Source of the DNA: Ornithoclostridium faecigallinarum
GTDB taxonomy: Bacteria > Bacillota > Clostridia > Christensenellales > UBA3700
DNA length: 37,597 bases
Assembly: GCA_018713665.1 (NCBI GenBank)
Contig: DVOI01000079.1
Coordinates: forward strand, 1 to 37,597
Direction of reading: 5' to 3'
In this document: piece by piece, positions 28,701-36,860 of the stretch
Layout of the letters: the number at the start of each line of letters is the position of its first letter
Numbering within the stretch: the stretch's first letter is position 1
The notes under the pieces: model-generated
What the model saw: the letters and a program-made list of their open reading frames with translations, nothing else
The model's database searches: none
Told to the model about the DNA's origin: nothing
Translations under genes and position numbers: made by a program

Positions 28701-29795
28701 GAACTTGTCGAACGGCCACTTGGGGAACTTGACGACGACATAGTCGATGGACGGCTCAAAGCATGCGTATGTGTTGCCCGTGACCGCGTTCTTGATCTCG
28801 TCGAGGGTGTAACCTATCGCGATCTTGGTCGCGACCTTCGCGATCGGATAGCCCGTCGCCTTGGATGCGAGCGCGGAAGAGCGCGACACGCGGGGGTTGA
28901 CCTCGATGACCGCATACTCGAAGCTGTCCGGTTTGAGCGCGAATTGGCAATTGCAGCCGCCCTCGACTTTGAGAGCCTCGATTATGTTGAGTGCCGCGGT
29001 GCGCAGCATCTGATACTCTTTGTCCGCGAGAGTGACCGCAGGGGCGATGACGATGCTGTCGCCGGTGTGAACGCCGACGGGGTCGAAGTTCTCCATACTG
29101 CAGATGGTGATGACGTTGCCCTTGCTGTCGCGCATCACCTCGAACTCGATCTCTTTCCAGCCGCTGATGCACTTCTCGACCAAGATCTGGTGGATCGGGG
29201 AGCTGCGCAGACCGTTCTCGGCGATCTCGAGGAAGTCTTCCTCTGTGTCGGCGATGCCTCCGCCGGTGCCGCCGAGAGTGAACGCCGGACGTACGATGAC
29301 GGGATACCCTATCTCCCGCGCGACCTCGATCGCGGAATCGAGATCGTTGACGACCTTGGACGGAATGACCGGCTCGCCGATTGCGGCGAGAGTGTCCTTG
29401 AACATCTGTCTGTCCTCGGCTTTGTCAATGGTGTCGGGGTCCGCGCCGAGCAGCTTGACGCCCATCTTGTCGAGGAAGCCCTCTTTGGCGAGCTGCATGG
29501 ACAGCGTAAGTCCCATTTGTCCGCCCATCGTCGACATAAGGCTGTCGGGGCGTTCTTTTTCGATGATTCTCTTGACCGTGGTCAGCGTGAGCGGCTCGAT
29601 GTAGATCCTGTCGGCGACCGCGTTGTCCGTCATGATCGTCGCCGGATTGGAGTTGACCAGGACGACCTCAAGCCCGTCCTCTTTGAGCGCGCGGCAAGCC
29701 TGCGTGCCCGCATAGTCGAACTCTGCTGCCTGTCCGATCACGATGGGACCGGAACCTATGACCATTACTTTGTGAATATCCTTGTTGAGCGGCAT
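25752..29795 (-). CDS. carB-dapF: CarB-DapF fusion: carbamoyl-phosphate synthase large subunit joined to diaminopimelate epimerase
   Basis: One uninterrupted frame of 1347 residues. Residues 1-1069 are a full-length CarB: two ATP-grasp halves (IGSGPIVIGQAAEFDYAG near the start, FGSGPIRIGQGIEFDYASV in the second half) and a C-terminal MGS allosteric domain ending in TSIDTANAVANSLM. Residues ~1070-1347 are a full-length DapF: KFTKMHGCGNDYIYFD, the catalytic cysteines Cys1141 (MCGNGIRC) and Cys1290 (LACGTGACAAAV), and GNPHCV. CarB makes carbamoyl phosphate for pyrimidine and arginine synthesis; DapF makes meso-diaminopimelate for lysine and peptidoglycan. The linker is only a few residues. At the join the codon aligned with the usual DapF start is CTG with no Shine-Dalgarno, so separate translation is unlikely. 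The carA TAA and this ATG overlap by 1 nt. Confidence 0.93.
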   Translation of the reverse strand: MPLNKDIHKVMVIGSGPIVIGQAAEFDYAGTQACRALKEDGLEVVLVNSNPATIMTDNAVADRIYIEPLTLTTVKRIIEKERPDSLMSTMGGQMGLTLSMQLAKEGFLDKMGVKLLGADPDTIDKAEDRQMFKDTLAAIGEPVIPSKVVNDLDSAIEVAREIGYPVIVRPAFTLGGTGGGIADTEEDFLEIAENGLRSSPIHQILVEKCISGWKEIEFEVMRDSKGNVITICSMENFDPVGVHTGDSIVIAPAVTLADKEYQMLRTAALNIIEALKVEGGCNCQFALKPDSFEYAVIEVNPRVSRSSALASKATGYPIAKVATKIAIGYTLDEIKNAVTGNTYACFEPSIDYVVVKFPKWPFDKFFYASRKLGTQMKATGEVMAIGTTFEQAIMKAVRGAEISHNTLDSDKFAAYGDAQLAEKLHDVDDERIFVIFESLKRGVTVDEIYNVTKIDRWFLSKLNKLVEMQRRLKAEPLTDELYLEAKKMGYLDKSIEKISGKKIAHKRYASYKMVDTCAAEFKAETPYFYSTYDDENEAEEFLKEHPSDKKKVVVFGSGPIRIGQGIEFDYASVHCVWALKRKGFEVVIVNNNPETVSTDFDTADRLYFEPLTDEDVLSILNTEKPYGVVVAFGGQTAIKLTKMLRRENIRILGTQAEDIDAAEDRERFDELLEKLQIKRPKGFTVMTKEEALKVANEIGYPTLLRPSYVLGGQNMTVCYGDADVIEYMDVILSQEIENPVLIDKYLMGKELEVDAICDGRDILIPGIMEHIERTGIHSGDSIAVYPAWNLSDEMVERIIECSKQLALSLHTLGLVNIQYLIYHDELYVIEVNPRSSRTVPYISKVTGVPMVDLATRAILGEKLADMGYGTGLYPNSPYVAVKVPVFSFEKLTNVDTQLGPEMKSTGEVLGIASTLEEALFKGLVAAGYRMKKKGGIFITVRDQDKGEIGEIAQKFEELGYTLYATAGTAKVLRDIGLDVIVVDKIHQNPEHNNLTLIESGKIHYIISTSSKGKLPTRDSVKIRRKAVERAIPCLTSIDTANAVANSLMSRYSEFNTELVDINRLRTGKTLRKFTKMHGCGNDYIYFDCMESPIDSPERLSIALCDRHKGIGGDGVILICPSKVAEARMRMFNLDGSEGKMCGNGIRCVAKYLFDNNIVRKHGFDIETGAGVRGVMIHTQNGEATSVTVDMGKASLAAKDVPVATKKAKLIAEKVKVGGEEREITCVSMGNPHCVIFVKHLDSLDVDGIGEAVEVDPMFPERTNVEFVKVMDSHTLRMRVWERGSGETLACGTGACAAAVAAVEAGLCPKGEDITVRVPGGDLVVKYTDEAVYLTGEAVKIFDGEIEI

Positions 29796-30865
29796 TATCT
29801 CTTACCCTCCATAGCGGCAATGAATTTGTCGAACATAAACCTCGTGTCGAGCGGACCTCCGCACGCCTCGGGGTGGAACTGCACGGTGAAGTTGCCTCCC
29901 TCGTACTCGACGCCCTCGCAGGTGCCGTCGTTGACATTGTAAAAAGACACCTTCGCGCCCTTGGGCACCGTCGCACTGTCGAGCGCGTAGCCGTGGTTTT
30001 GGCTGGTGATGTACACCCTGCCCGTCTCCACGTCCTTGACCGGCTGATTCTCGCCGCGGTGACCGTATTTGAGCTTGAAGGATTTCATCCCGTTGGCAAG
30101 CGCGAGCAATTGGTGCCCGAGGCAAATGCCGAACATCGGAATGCCGCTCTTTTGCAGCTTGACCAATTGTTCGATCTCAAACTTATTCTCGGCGGGGTCG
30201 CCGGGGCCGTTGGACAGCATTATGCCGTCCGGCTTGCCGGCAAGTATCTTCTCGGCGGACGTGTCGTGCGGCACGACGGTGACGTCGCAGCCTCTCGCGG
30301 CGAGTTCCCTCGCGATGTTGCGCTTCGCGCCGTAATCAATCATCGTGACCTTGAGGTGCGGCTTGCCCTGCTTGACGTGATAGGGCTCCTTGCAGCTGAC
30401 GTTCGCCACCGCGTCGGTCTGGCGATATGTCTTGATGCGCTCCATCAATTCCGCGGTCGGCTCGCCCTCGACGATTGCGCCGTTCATAACGCCGTACTCG
30501 CGGACGATGCGGGTCAGCTTGCGCGTGTCCACTCCGCATATGCCGGGAACCCCGTACTCCTTGAGCATATCGTCCAGCTTGCCCTGGCTGCGGAAGTTGG
30601 ACGGCGTGTCGCACAGGTCGCGCACCACATATCCGCTCAAATGCGGACGGTCGCTTTCGAAGTCCTCTTTCATCACGCCGTAATCGCCGATGAGGGGAAA
30701 GGTCTGCACGACGATCTGTCCGAAAAAGCTGGGGTCGGTCAGCGTCTCGACATAGCCGGACATACCGGTCGTGAACACGACCTCGCCGATCGTCTCTTTT
30801 TCCGCTCCGATCGCAAACCCGGGGAACTTTTCGCCGTTTTCGAGAATAAGACAAATTTTTTTCAT
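29795..30865 (-). CDS. carA: carbamoyl-phosphate synthase small subunit
   Basis: CarA is the glutaminase subunit that passes ammonia to CarB. The 356 residues include the N-terminal FTTGMSGYVETLTDPSF, LCDTPSNFRS and GVDTRKLTRIVRE, then the class I glutamine amidotransferase domain with nucleophile Cys248 (FGICLGHQLLALA) and the pair His331/Glu333 (FHPEACGG). The ATG at 30865 follows AGAGG by ~7 nt; the in-frame region further upstream lacks family sequence. It is the first gene of carA-carB/dapF-DUF4380. Confidence 0.97.
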   Translation of the reverse strand: MKKICLILENGEKFPGFAIGAEKETIGEVVFTTGMSGYVETLTDPSFFGQIVVQTFPLIGDYGVMKEDFESDRPHLSGYVVRDLCDTPSNFRSQGKLDDMLKEYGVPGICGVDTRKLTRIVREYGVMNGAIVEGEPTAELMERIKTYRQTDAVANVSCKEPYHVKQGKPHLKVTMIDYGAKRNIARELAARGCDVTVVPHDTSAEKILAGKPDGIMLSNGPGDPAENKFEIEQLVKLQKSGIPMFGICLGHQLLALANGMKSFKLKYGHRGENQPVKDVETGRVYITSQNHGYALDSATVPKGAKVSFYNVNDGTCEGVEYEGGNFTVQFHPEACGGPLDTRFMFDKFIAAMEGKR

Positions 30866-30934
30866 AAAACCTCTCTCGCGTAAGCCCGCGACCGCGCATA
30901 TGCGCATATCGTGCGCGCGTTCCGCTTTCTAATT

Positions 30935-30964
30935 ATGATACCATACGCACCGCGTCGCAAGCAA
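30935..30964 (-). promoter_or_regulatory. carA operon promoter
   Basis: Minus strand: -35 TTGCTT (30959-30964), 18-bp spacer, -10 TATCAT (30935-30940), the same two hexamers as the thyX promoter. The leader is ~60 nt; I saw no pyrimidine-type attenuator in it. Confidence 0.65.
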
Positions 30965-31044
30965 GAATTTGGGGCACATTTTCATCATTTTTTGACACCG
31001 GAAGCGCTTCACCGCGATATGTGCGTTCAACAACACCGTTAGTA

Positions 31045-31062
31045 CGAAAACAACCGTTTTCG
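31045..31062. repeat. hairpin in the carA-purF intergenic region
   Basis: CGAAAAC-AACC-GTTTTCG, 7-bp perfect stem. It lies between the two divergent promoters, and its role is unknown. Elsewhere the 30866-31258 gap contains only the carA and purF promoters and leaders; no riboswitch was recognised. Confidence 0.4.
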
Positions 31063-31201
31063 CAGCGGCATTTCGCTTCGTTCGCTTACAGCGACGGTCC
31101 TCTCGGAGCGCATTTCATCCCCATTTGTCCGCCACTTTCCGCCCGAGGCGGAACGTGTCGAAAAAAATTGTTTTCCGCGCGCTCAAACCCGTGCAAAACA
31201 A

Positions 31202-31230
31202 ATGACATCGACGCCTCTTTGTGCTATAAT
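31202..31230 (+). promoter_or_regulatory. purF promoter
   Basis: -35 ATGACA (31202-31207), 17-bp spacer, perfect -10 TATAAT (31225-31230). The start near 31237 gives a ~22-nt leader. Confidence 0.85.
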
Positions 31231-31258
31231 GACTGTATTCTTTTTTCGGAGGATGACT

Positions 31259-32659
31259 ATGTCTTGCATCAAAGAAGAATGCGGCGTCTTCGGCGTCTAC
31301 AACAAGGCGGGCATCAAACAGCTCGGCAACCTCGTCTATTTCGGTCTGTTCGCATTGCAGCACCGCGGTCAGGAGGCGGCAGGTATCGCGATCAACTCCG
31401 GCGGCGACGTCGAGCTCAAAAAGGATCTCGGCTTGCTCAGCGACGTGTTCAGCAACTCGCCTATGATCACCAAGGACGGCGACATCGCCGTAGGTCACGT
31501 CAGATATTCGACGACGGGCAGCAACACCGTCGAGAACGCCCAGCCTCTCAACGCGAGATACTACAAGGGGTCTTTGACGATCGCCCACAACGGCAACATC
31601 TGCAACGCTCCCGAACTGCGCAAAACTCTTTCCGAACAAGGCGCAATCTTCCACTCCACCAACGACAGCGAAGTCATCGCCTATCTCATCGCTAAGGCTC
31701 GCATCAACACCGGTTCCATCGAAGAGGCGGTCAAAGAGGTCGTACCTATGCTGACCGGCTCCTTTTCGCTGCTCATCATGAGCCCGCGCAAGCTGATTGC
31801 AGTCCGCGACCCGCACGGGATCCGTCCGCTGTGCATGGGCAGGATAGGCAAGACGGTAGTATTTGCCAGCGAATCGTGCGCTCTCGACGCGGTCGGCGCC
31901 GACTTCGAGCGCGACATCAAGCCGGGCGAGATTCGCGTCGTCACCCCCGACGACGAGTTCTCGATCGAAGACTACTGCGGTCAGACCCCCGCGCTGTGCA
32001 TCTTCGAGCACGTCTACTTCGCCCGTCCCGACAGCGAGATTGACGGTCAGTCCGTCAACGGCGCGCGCGTCAACGCGGGCAAACTGCTCGCCAAACAGCA
32101 TCCCGTCGACGCGGACGTCGTCATCGGCGTGCCGGACAGCGGTCTTGCCGGCGCGATCGGCTATTCGATCGAAAGCGGCATCCCCTACGGCGTCGGACTC
32201 ATCAAGAACAGATACATCGGCAGGACGTTCATCCAGCCGTCGCAGGCTATGCGCGAACGCAGCGTTGCCCTCAAACTCAACGTGCTCAAAGCCAACGTCG
32301 AGGGCAAGCGCGTCGTGATGATAGACGACTCCATCGTCCGCGGCACGACGACCGCCAACATCATCAAGATGCTCAAACACGCCGGCGCGACCGAGGTGCA
32401 CGTCCGCATCGCCAGCCCCAAGTTCCTCTACCCCTGCTTCTTCGGCACTGACATCCCCGATCAGGATCAGCTCGCCGCGGTCAAGTACACTCACGAGGAA
32501 TTGACGCGCAGGATCGGCGCCGACTCGCTCGGCTTCCTCGACCTCGACAGCGTCGACCAAATGGCTCCCGACAGCAAGCTTTCCTTCTGCAAGGCGTGCT
32601 TCACCGGCGACTATCCCTGCCCCGTGCCGTGCAAGGTCAACAAACTCGAATTTGAATGA
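31259..32659 (+). CDS. purF: amidophosphoribosyltransferase
   Basis: PurF catalyses the first step of purine synthesis, PRPP plus glutamine to phosphoribosylamine. The 466-residue protein has the Ntn-hydrolase glutaminase domain with nucleophile Cys8 after a 7-residue propeptide (EECGVFGVY), LQHRGQEAAGI, GHVRYSTTGS and HNGNI. The phosphoribosyltransferase domain shows the PRPP loop VVMIDDSIVRGTTT. CGGAGG (31247-31252) directly abuts an ATG at 31253 but is 6 nt from the ATG at 31259, so 31259 is chosen. Late cysteines (about residues 403, 451 and 454) could include Fe-S ligands as in Bacillus PurF. It stands alone, divergent from carA. Confidence 0.97.
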   Translation: MSCIKEECGVFGVYNKAGIKQLGNLVYFGLFALQHRGQEAAGIAINSGGDVELKKDLGLLSDVFSNSPMITKDGDIAVGHVRYSTTGSNTVENAQPLNARYYKGSLTIAHNGNICNAPELRKTLSEQGAIFHSTNDSEVIAYLIAKARINTGSIEEAVKEVVPMLTGSFSLLIMSPRKLIAVRDPHGIRPLCMGRIGKTVVFASESCALDAVGADFERDIKPGEIRVVTPDDEFSIEDYCGQTPALCIFEHVYFARPDSEIDGQSVNGARVNAGKLLAKQHPVDADVVIGVPDSGLAGAIGYSIESGIPYGVGLIKNRYIGRTFIQPSQAMRERSVALKLNVLKANVEGKRVVMIDDSIVRGTTTANIIKMLKHAGATEVHVRIASPKFLYPCFFGTDIPDQDQLAAVKYTHEELTRRIGADSLGFLDLDSVDQMAPDSKLSFCKACFTGDYPCPVPCKVNKLEFE

Positions 32660-32688
32660 GACGCTCTCCGGGCGGCTCTCAACGCGAC

Positions 32689-32722
32689 GTACGCGGCTGC
32701 AAATGCGGCCGCGTACTCTTTT
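32689..32722 (+). terminator. purF terminator
   Basis: GTACGCGGC/GCCGCGTAC, a 9-bp stem with a 10-nt loop, followed by TCTTTT. Confidence 0.78.
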
Positions 32723-32783
32723 CGGCAATTCTTTCCGCCGACTCCGATTTTCGTTCCGCCGCCCCGCCGCGGCGAACGGCAAA

Positions 32784-32812
32784 GGGGGCGTCCGCAACGC
32801 GCGGACGCCCCC
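32784..32812 (-). terminator. terminator of the glutamine synthetase-alaS operon
   Basis: A perfect 12-bp stem, GGGGGCGTCCGC/GCGGACGCCCCC, with a 5-nt loop. On the minus strand only TTTG follows, so the U-tract is short but the stem is very stable. Confidence 0.65.
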
Positions 32813-32860
32813 GAATCGTTCAACGATGCCGGACGCCGTACCGTGACGACGTCCTTTCCG

Positions 32861-34654
32861 TCACTCCGTCTTTGCTTCGAGGACCGCTTTGATCCTTCTC
32901 ACTCCCGCGGAAGAGGACTGCTCCTTTACGATCCTGAATTTGCCGAGCAGCCCCGTGTGTTCGGCGTGCGGTCCGCCGCATATCTCCTTGTCGACGTCGC
33001 CGATAGTATAGACTTTGACGATCTCGCCGTAGCGGCTGCCGAACACGCCGACTGCGTTTTGACGGCGCGCCTCTTCGACGGTCATCTCCTCGCAGGTCAC
33101 GGGCAGATCGCGCTTGATCGCGTCGTTGACTCCGTCCTCGACCGCCTTCTTTTCCTCTTCGGTCAACGGTCTTTCAAAGTTGAAGTCAAAGCGCAATCTC
33201 TCGGGCGTGATGTTGCTGCCCTTTTGCTGTATGTCGTCCCTGCCGAGCACCTTTTTGAGCGTCGCGAGCAAAATGTGCGTCGCGGTGTGCAGATAGGTGG
33301 TCATCTCCGAGCTGTCGGCAAGTCCGCCCTTGAACTTTTGCTCCGCGCCGGCGTGCGACTTTTGCTGATGCTCTTCGAACGCCTTTTTGTAGCCGTCCAT
33401 ATCGACGCCGTAGCCCTTCTCCTTGCAGATCTCGACGGTCATCTCAATCGGGAAGCCGTAGGTGTCGTAAAGTCTGAACGCCGTCTTGCCGTTGAGCGTG
33501 TTGCCTTGGACATATTTGAGCACCTTTTCGATCTCTTTGAGCCCGTTTTCGAGCGTCTTGGAGAAGCGCTCTTCCTCTTTGGCGAGCTCTTCGACGATCT
33601 TGCCGGCGTTGACGCCGAGTTCGGGATAGACCTTCTTGTATTGTTCGATATAGATCTTTGCGATGTCGACAAGGCGCGCGGGATCGCAGCCGATCTGACG
33701 GGCGAACCTGACCGCCCTGCGAATGAGCCTTCTCAACACATAGCCCTGATCGACGTTGCTCGGCACGACGCCGCGCTCGTCGCCGATCATAAAGGTCGCG
33801 GTGCGGATGTGGTCGGCGATGATGCGGATCGCCCTGGTCGTCTCCTCGTCTTCGCCGTACTTTTTGCCCGACAGCTCGCAGATCTTGGCGATCGCGCCCG
33901 CGAACAGATCGGTCTCGTACGCGCTTGACAGCCCGTTGATCATGCAGACCGTGCGCTCCAAGCCCATGCCGGTGTCGACGTTCTTTTGTTTGAGCGGCTC
34001 GAACTTGCCGTCCGCGGTGCGGTTGAACTCCATAAACACGTTGTTCCAGATCTCCACCCACTTGCCGCAGTCGTCGGCGGGCGAACAGTCGGGACCGCAC
34101 GGCTCCTTGCCGGTGTCGATGAAGATCTCGGTGTCGCTGCCGCAGGGACCGGTGGGACCGGCATACCACCAATTGTTAGCCTTGGGCAGATAGAAGATGC
34201 GCTCTTTGGGGATGCCGTGCTTTTCCCACACGCTCGCGGCGAAGGTGTCGCGCGGACAGTCCTCGTCGCCGGCGAACACGGTGACCGCGATCTTTTCGAC
34301 GGGGATCTCGAGCACCTTGGTCAAGAACTCGAAGCTGAACCCGATCGACTCCTCTTTGAAGTAGTCTCCAAGCGACCAATTGCCGAGCATCTCGAAGAAC
34401 GTGAGGTGGGTCGCGTCGCCGACCTCGTCGATATCGCCTGTGCGCACGCACTTCTGCACGTCGCAAAGGCGCTTGCCCGCCGGGTGCTTCTGTCCCAAAA
34501 GATAGGGCACGAGCGGATGCATGCCCGCGGTCGTGAACAGCACCGACGGGTCGTTTTCGGGAATGAGCGAAGCGGACGGAATGATCTTGTGTCCCTTGCT
34601 CTCAAAGAATTTCAAATAGCTCTCGCGGAGCTCATCCGAAGTCATCTTTTTCAT
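32861..34654 (-). CDS. alaS: alanyl-tRNA synthetase, minimal short form
   Basis: AlaRS charges tRNA-Ala. The 597 residues are far short of the usual ~870. The class II catalytic core (residues 1-~240, with HLTFFEMLGNWSLGDYFK and DTGMGLERT) and the tRNA-recognition helices (~240-430) are intact. Editing-site metal ligands are present: His456/His460 (HTATH) and Cys559/His563 (CGGPH). The beta-barrel linker normally found before the editing domain is absent: the core ends near residue 440 and HTATH follows at once. The C-terminal C-Ala domain is also missing. Short AlaRS of about this length is known in some bacteria. AGAGG precedes the ATG. It lies 19 bp downstream of glutamine synthetase III in one operon. 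Confidence 0.93.
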   Translation of the reverse strand: MKKMTSDELRESYLKFFESKGHKIIPSASLIPENDPSVLFTTAGMHPLVPYLLGQKHPAGKRLCDVQKCVRTGDIDEVGDATHLTFFEMLGNWSLGDYFKEESIGFSFEFLTKVLEIPVEKIAVTVFAGDEDCPRDTFAASVWEKHGIPKERIFYLPKANNWWYAGPTGPCGSDTEIFIDTGKEPCGPDCSPADDCGKWVEIWNNVFMEFNRTADGKFEPLKQKNVDTGMGLERTVCMINGLSSAYETDLFAGAIAKICELSGKKYGEDEETTRAIRIIADHIRTATFMIGDERGVVPSNVDQGYVLRRLIRRAVRFARQIGCDPARLVDIAKIYIEQYKKVYPELGVNAGKIVEELAKEEERFSKTLENGLKEIEKVLKYVQGNTLNGKTAFRLYDTYGFPIEMTVEICKEKGYGVDMDGYKKAFEEHQQKSHAGAEQKFKGGLADSSEMTTYLHTATHILLATLKKVLGRDDIQQKGSNITPERLRFDFNFERPLTEEEKKAVEDGVNDAIKRDLPVTCEEMTVEEARRQNAVGVFGSRYGEIVKVYTIGDVDKEICGGPHAEHTGLLGKFRIVKEQSSSAGVRRIKAVLEAKTE

Positions 34655-34673
34655 ATTTGCCTCTGATCAAATC

Positions 34674-36794
34674 TTATTCGTAGAAAAGTATGTCCGCATA
34701 GGTCGGGAACGGCCACACGTCCTTGGGACAGATCGTCTCCAGCTTGTCCGCCGTCGCGCGCAGCTTTGCCATCGCAGGCAGTACGCGGTCGCGGAAGAGG
34801 ATCGCCTGCTTGCGCGGATCCGCCGCCGAAAGCGCGCCTTCCTTTGCGGAATTGAGCTTGACGATGTCCTCGTCCAACTCGTCGACGAGCACGCTCACTT
34901 CGCCGAGCATCCTGCGCGGAGTCGCCGCAAACTTGGGATCGATGTCGCCCAATTCGTCGACCTGTTTTGCCAGCTTGTATTGCCATTTGAGCACCGCCGG
35001 CAGGATCTGTCTGCGTGCCATCATCAACGCCGTCTCCGCCTCGATGTTGGCGGACTTGACATAGTTGTCGATGTAGATCGCGCGGCGGCTCTCCATCTCC
35101 TTGATGGACAGGATGCCGTGCTTTTGGAACGCTTCCATATTCTTTTTGGCGTTGAGCGCCTCGTAGGCGTCGACCGCGTTGTCCGCGCTGTCAAGCCCGC
35201 GCTTTTTCGCCTCCTTGATCCATTCGCGGCTGTAATTGTTGCCGTTGAAGATGATGCGCGAATGTTTTTGATACATCTCCTTGACAATCGCCAAAATCTC
35301 TTTGTCGAGCTGTGACTTGGGCGTTTTCTCCAGCCTGTCCGAAATGCGGGAGAGCATCTCTGCAGTCATAATGTTCATCACCATCGTCGGCGTGGACAGC
35401 GTCGCGGACGAGCCGACCATACGGAACTCGAACTTGTTGCCCGTAAACGCGAACGGCGACGTGCGGTTGCGGTCGGAAGTGTCGCGCTTGGGCCTCGCGA
35501 CGTAATTTACGCCCATATTGATATATTGTTTGGTCGCGCTGGCAATGGTGTGCCCCTCTACGATGTCGTCCAAAAGATTCTTCATATCCTCGCCGATGAA
35601 CACCGATATGATGGACGGCGGCGCCTCGTGACCGCCCAAACGGCAGTCGTTGCCCAGGCTGGAGCAGCTCATACGCAACAGGTCGTAATACTCGTCGACG
35701 CCCGCAATGACCGCAAGGAAGAAGAGCAAAAACACCTTGTTTTCGGCGGGATTGCCGCCCGGTTTGAGCAGATTGAGCCCGGTGTCCGTGCCGAGCGAAT
35801 AGTTGGCGTGTTTGCCGCTGCCGTTGATGCCGGCGAACGGCTTTTCGTGCAAGAGGCACGCAAGGCTGTGATTGTCCGCGACCTTCTTCATCGTCTCCAT
35901 GATCAATTGATTTTGATCGGTCGCGATGTTCGCCTGGCAGAAGATCGGCGCAAGCTCGTGCTGAGCGGGCGCGACCTCGTTGTGCTGGGTCTTGGCGGGG
36001 ATGCCGAGCTTCCACAGCTCCTCGTTGAGATCCGCCATAAAGCTCGCGACCCTGTCGCGGATGGTCGCGTAATATTGATCGTTCTTTTCCTGCCCCTTGG
36101 GCGGCATCGCGCCGAACAGCGTGCGCCCGGTGAACTCGAGGTCGTAACGCTTGTCGTAATCGCTCTTGTCGACGAGGAAGTACTCCTGCTCTCCGCCGAC
36201 GTTGGCGATGACCTTGCGCGCGTCCACGCCCAAGATGTTGAGCAGCCTCACGCCCTGGCGGCTGACCGCGTCCATAGATTTGAGCAACGGCGTCTTCTTG
36301 TCAAGCGCCTCGCCCGTGTACGAGCAGAACGCCGTCGGAATGCACAGCACCGCCGAGCCGTCTTTGGACTTCTTGATGAACGCCGGAGAGGAGCAGTCCC
36401 ACGCGGTGTAACCGCGCGCCTCGAACGTCGCCCTTATGCCTCCGGAAGGAAAGCTGGACGCGTCCGCCTCGCCTTTGCGCAGATTGCTGCCGGTGAATTC
36501 GAGTGCGATCTTGCCCTGCTTGTCGACGGAAATGAAACTGTCGTGCTTTTCGGCGGTCGTGCCCGTCAAGGGCTGGAACCAATGCGTATAGTGGGTCGCA
36601 CCCAACTCTATGCTCCACTCTTTCATCGCCTCGGCGACCTTGTTCGCAAGCTCCTTTTCGAGCACCTTGTCGCGGTCGATGACCTCGCGCAGCTCGTTGT
36701 AGGCGTCCTCGGTGAGATACTTTTTCATCACCTTGTCGTTGAAGACATAGCAGCCGTAAAAGTCGGTGATCTTTTTGGTCTCGGTAATGCGCAT
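34674..36794 (-). CDS. glnN: glutamine synthetase type III
   Basis: This enzyme makes glutamine from glutamate, ammonia and ATP. At 706 residues it is of the large GSIII type, not GSI (~450). Signature segments are the N-terminal THYTHWFQPLTGTTAEKHDS, the metal/ammonia region QHNEVAPAQHELAPIF, the ATP-site KPFAGINGSGKHANYS, RLGGHEAPPSIISVFIGEDM and the C-terminal FPTYADILFYE. GAGGAGA lies ~7 nt before the ATG. The 5' leader carries a small CCCC-GTC-GGGG hairpin directly ahead of the Shine-Dalgarno. It is co-transcribed with alaS. I see no adenylylation site, as is usual for GSIII. Confidence 0.95.
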   Translation of the reverse strand: MRITETKKITDFYGCYVFNDKVMKKYLTEDAYNELREVIDRDKVLEKELANKVAEAMKEWSIELGATHYTHWFQPLTGTTAEKHDSFISVDKQGKIALEFTGSNLRKGEADASSFPSGGIRATFEARGYTAWDCSSPAFIKKSKDGSAVLCIPTAFCSYTGEALDKKTPLLKSMDAVSRQGVRLLNILGVDARKVIANVGGEQEYFLVDKSDYDKRYDLEFTGRTLFGAMPPKGQEKNDQYYATIRDRVASFMADLNEELWKLGIPAKTQHNEVAPAQHELAPIFCQANIATDQNQLIMETMKKVADNHSLACLLHEKPFAGINGSGKHANYSLGTDTGLNLLKPGGNPAENKVFLLFFLAVIAGVDEYYDLLRMSCSSLGNDCRLGGHEAPPSIISVFIGEDMKNLLDDIVEGHTIASATKQYINMGVNYVARPKRDTSDRNRTSPFAFTGNKFEFRMVGSSATLSTPTMVMNIMTAEMLSRISDRLEKTPKSQLDKEILAIVKEMYQKHSRIIFNGNNYSREWIKEAKKRGLDSADNAVDAYEALNAKKNMEAFQKHGILSIKEMESRRAIYIDNYVKSANIEAETALMMARRQILPAVLKWQYKLAKQVDELGDIDPKFAATPRRMLGEVSVLVDELDEDIVKLNSAKEGALSAADPRKQAILFRDRVLPAMAKLRATADKLETICPKDVWPFPTYADILFYE

Positions 36795-36831
36795 ATATTC
36801 TCCTCGCTCCCCGACGGGGAACCTTTACATA

Positions 36832-36860
36832 ATTATATACAAGCGTTAATAAAATGGCAA
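36832..36860 (-). promoter_or_regulatory. glutamine synthetase III promoter
   Basis: Minus strand: -35 TTGCCA (36855-36860), 17-bp spacer, perfect -10 TATAAT (36832-36837), with A/T-rich DNA upstream. The remainder of the 36861-37135 gap shows two TTGACA-like boxes (36916-36921, 36981-36986) without a matching -10 and no recognisable gene. Confidence 0.83.

Noticed and set aside
24726..29942. A 1738-codon open frame on the plus strand across the carA/carB-dapF region
   Set aside because: It is the antisense shadow of CarB-DapF, which has strong family motifs, coupled starts and a ribosome binding site on the minus strand. The plus-strand product is a low-complexity D/A/V/R/L mixture typical of GC-rich antisense frames.
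30866..31258. A riboswitch or pyrimidine/purine attenuator between carA and purF
   Set aside because: I found only one short hairpin and two promoters; the leaders are too short (about 60 and 22 nt) for known riboswitches, and no terminator/antiterminator pair is visible.
31115..32797. A 560-codon open frame on the minus strand over purF
   Set aside because: Antisense shadow of purF; purF has promoter, ribosome binding site, catalytic Cys and terminator.
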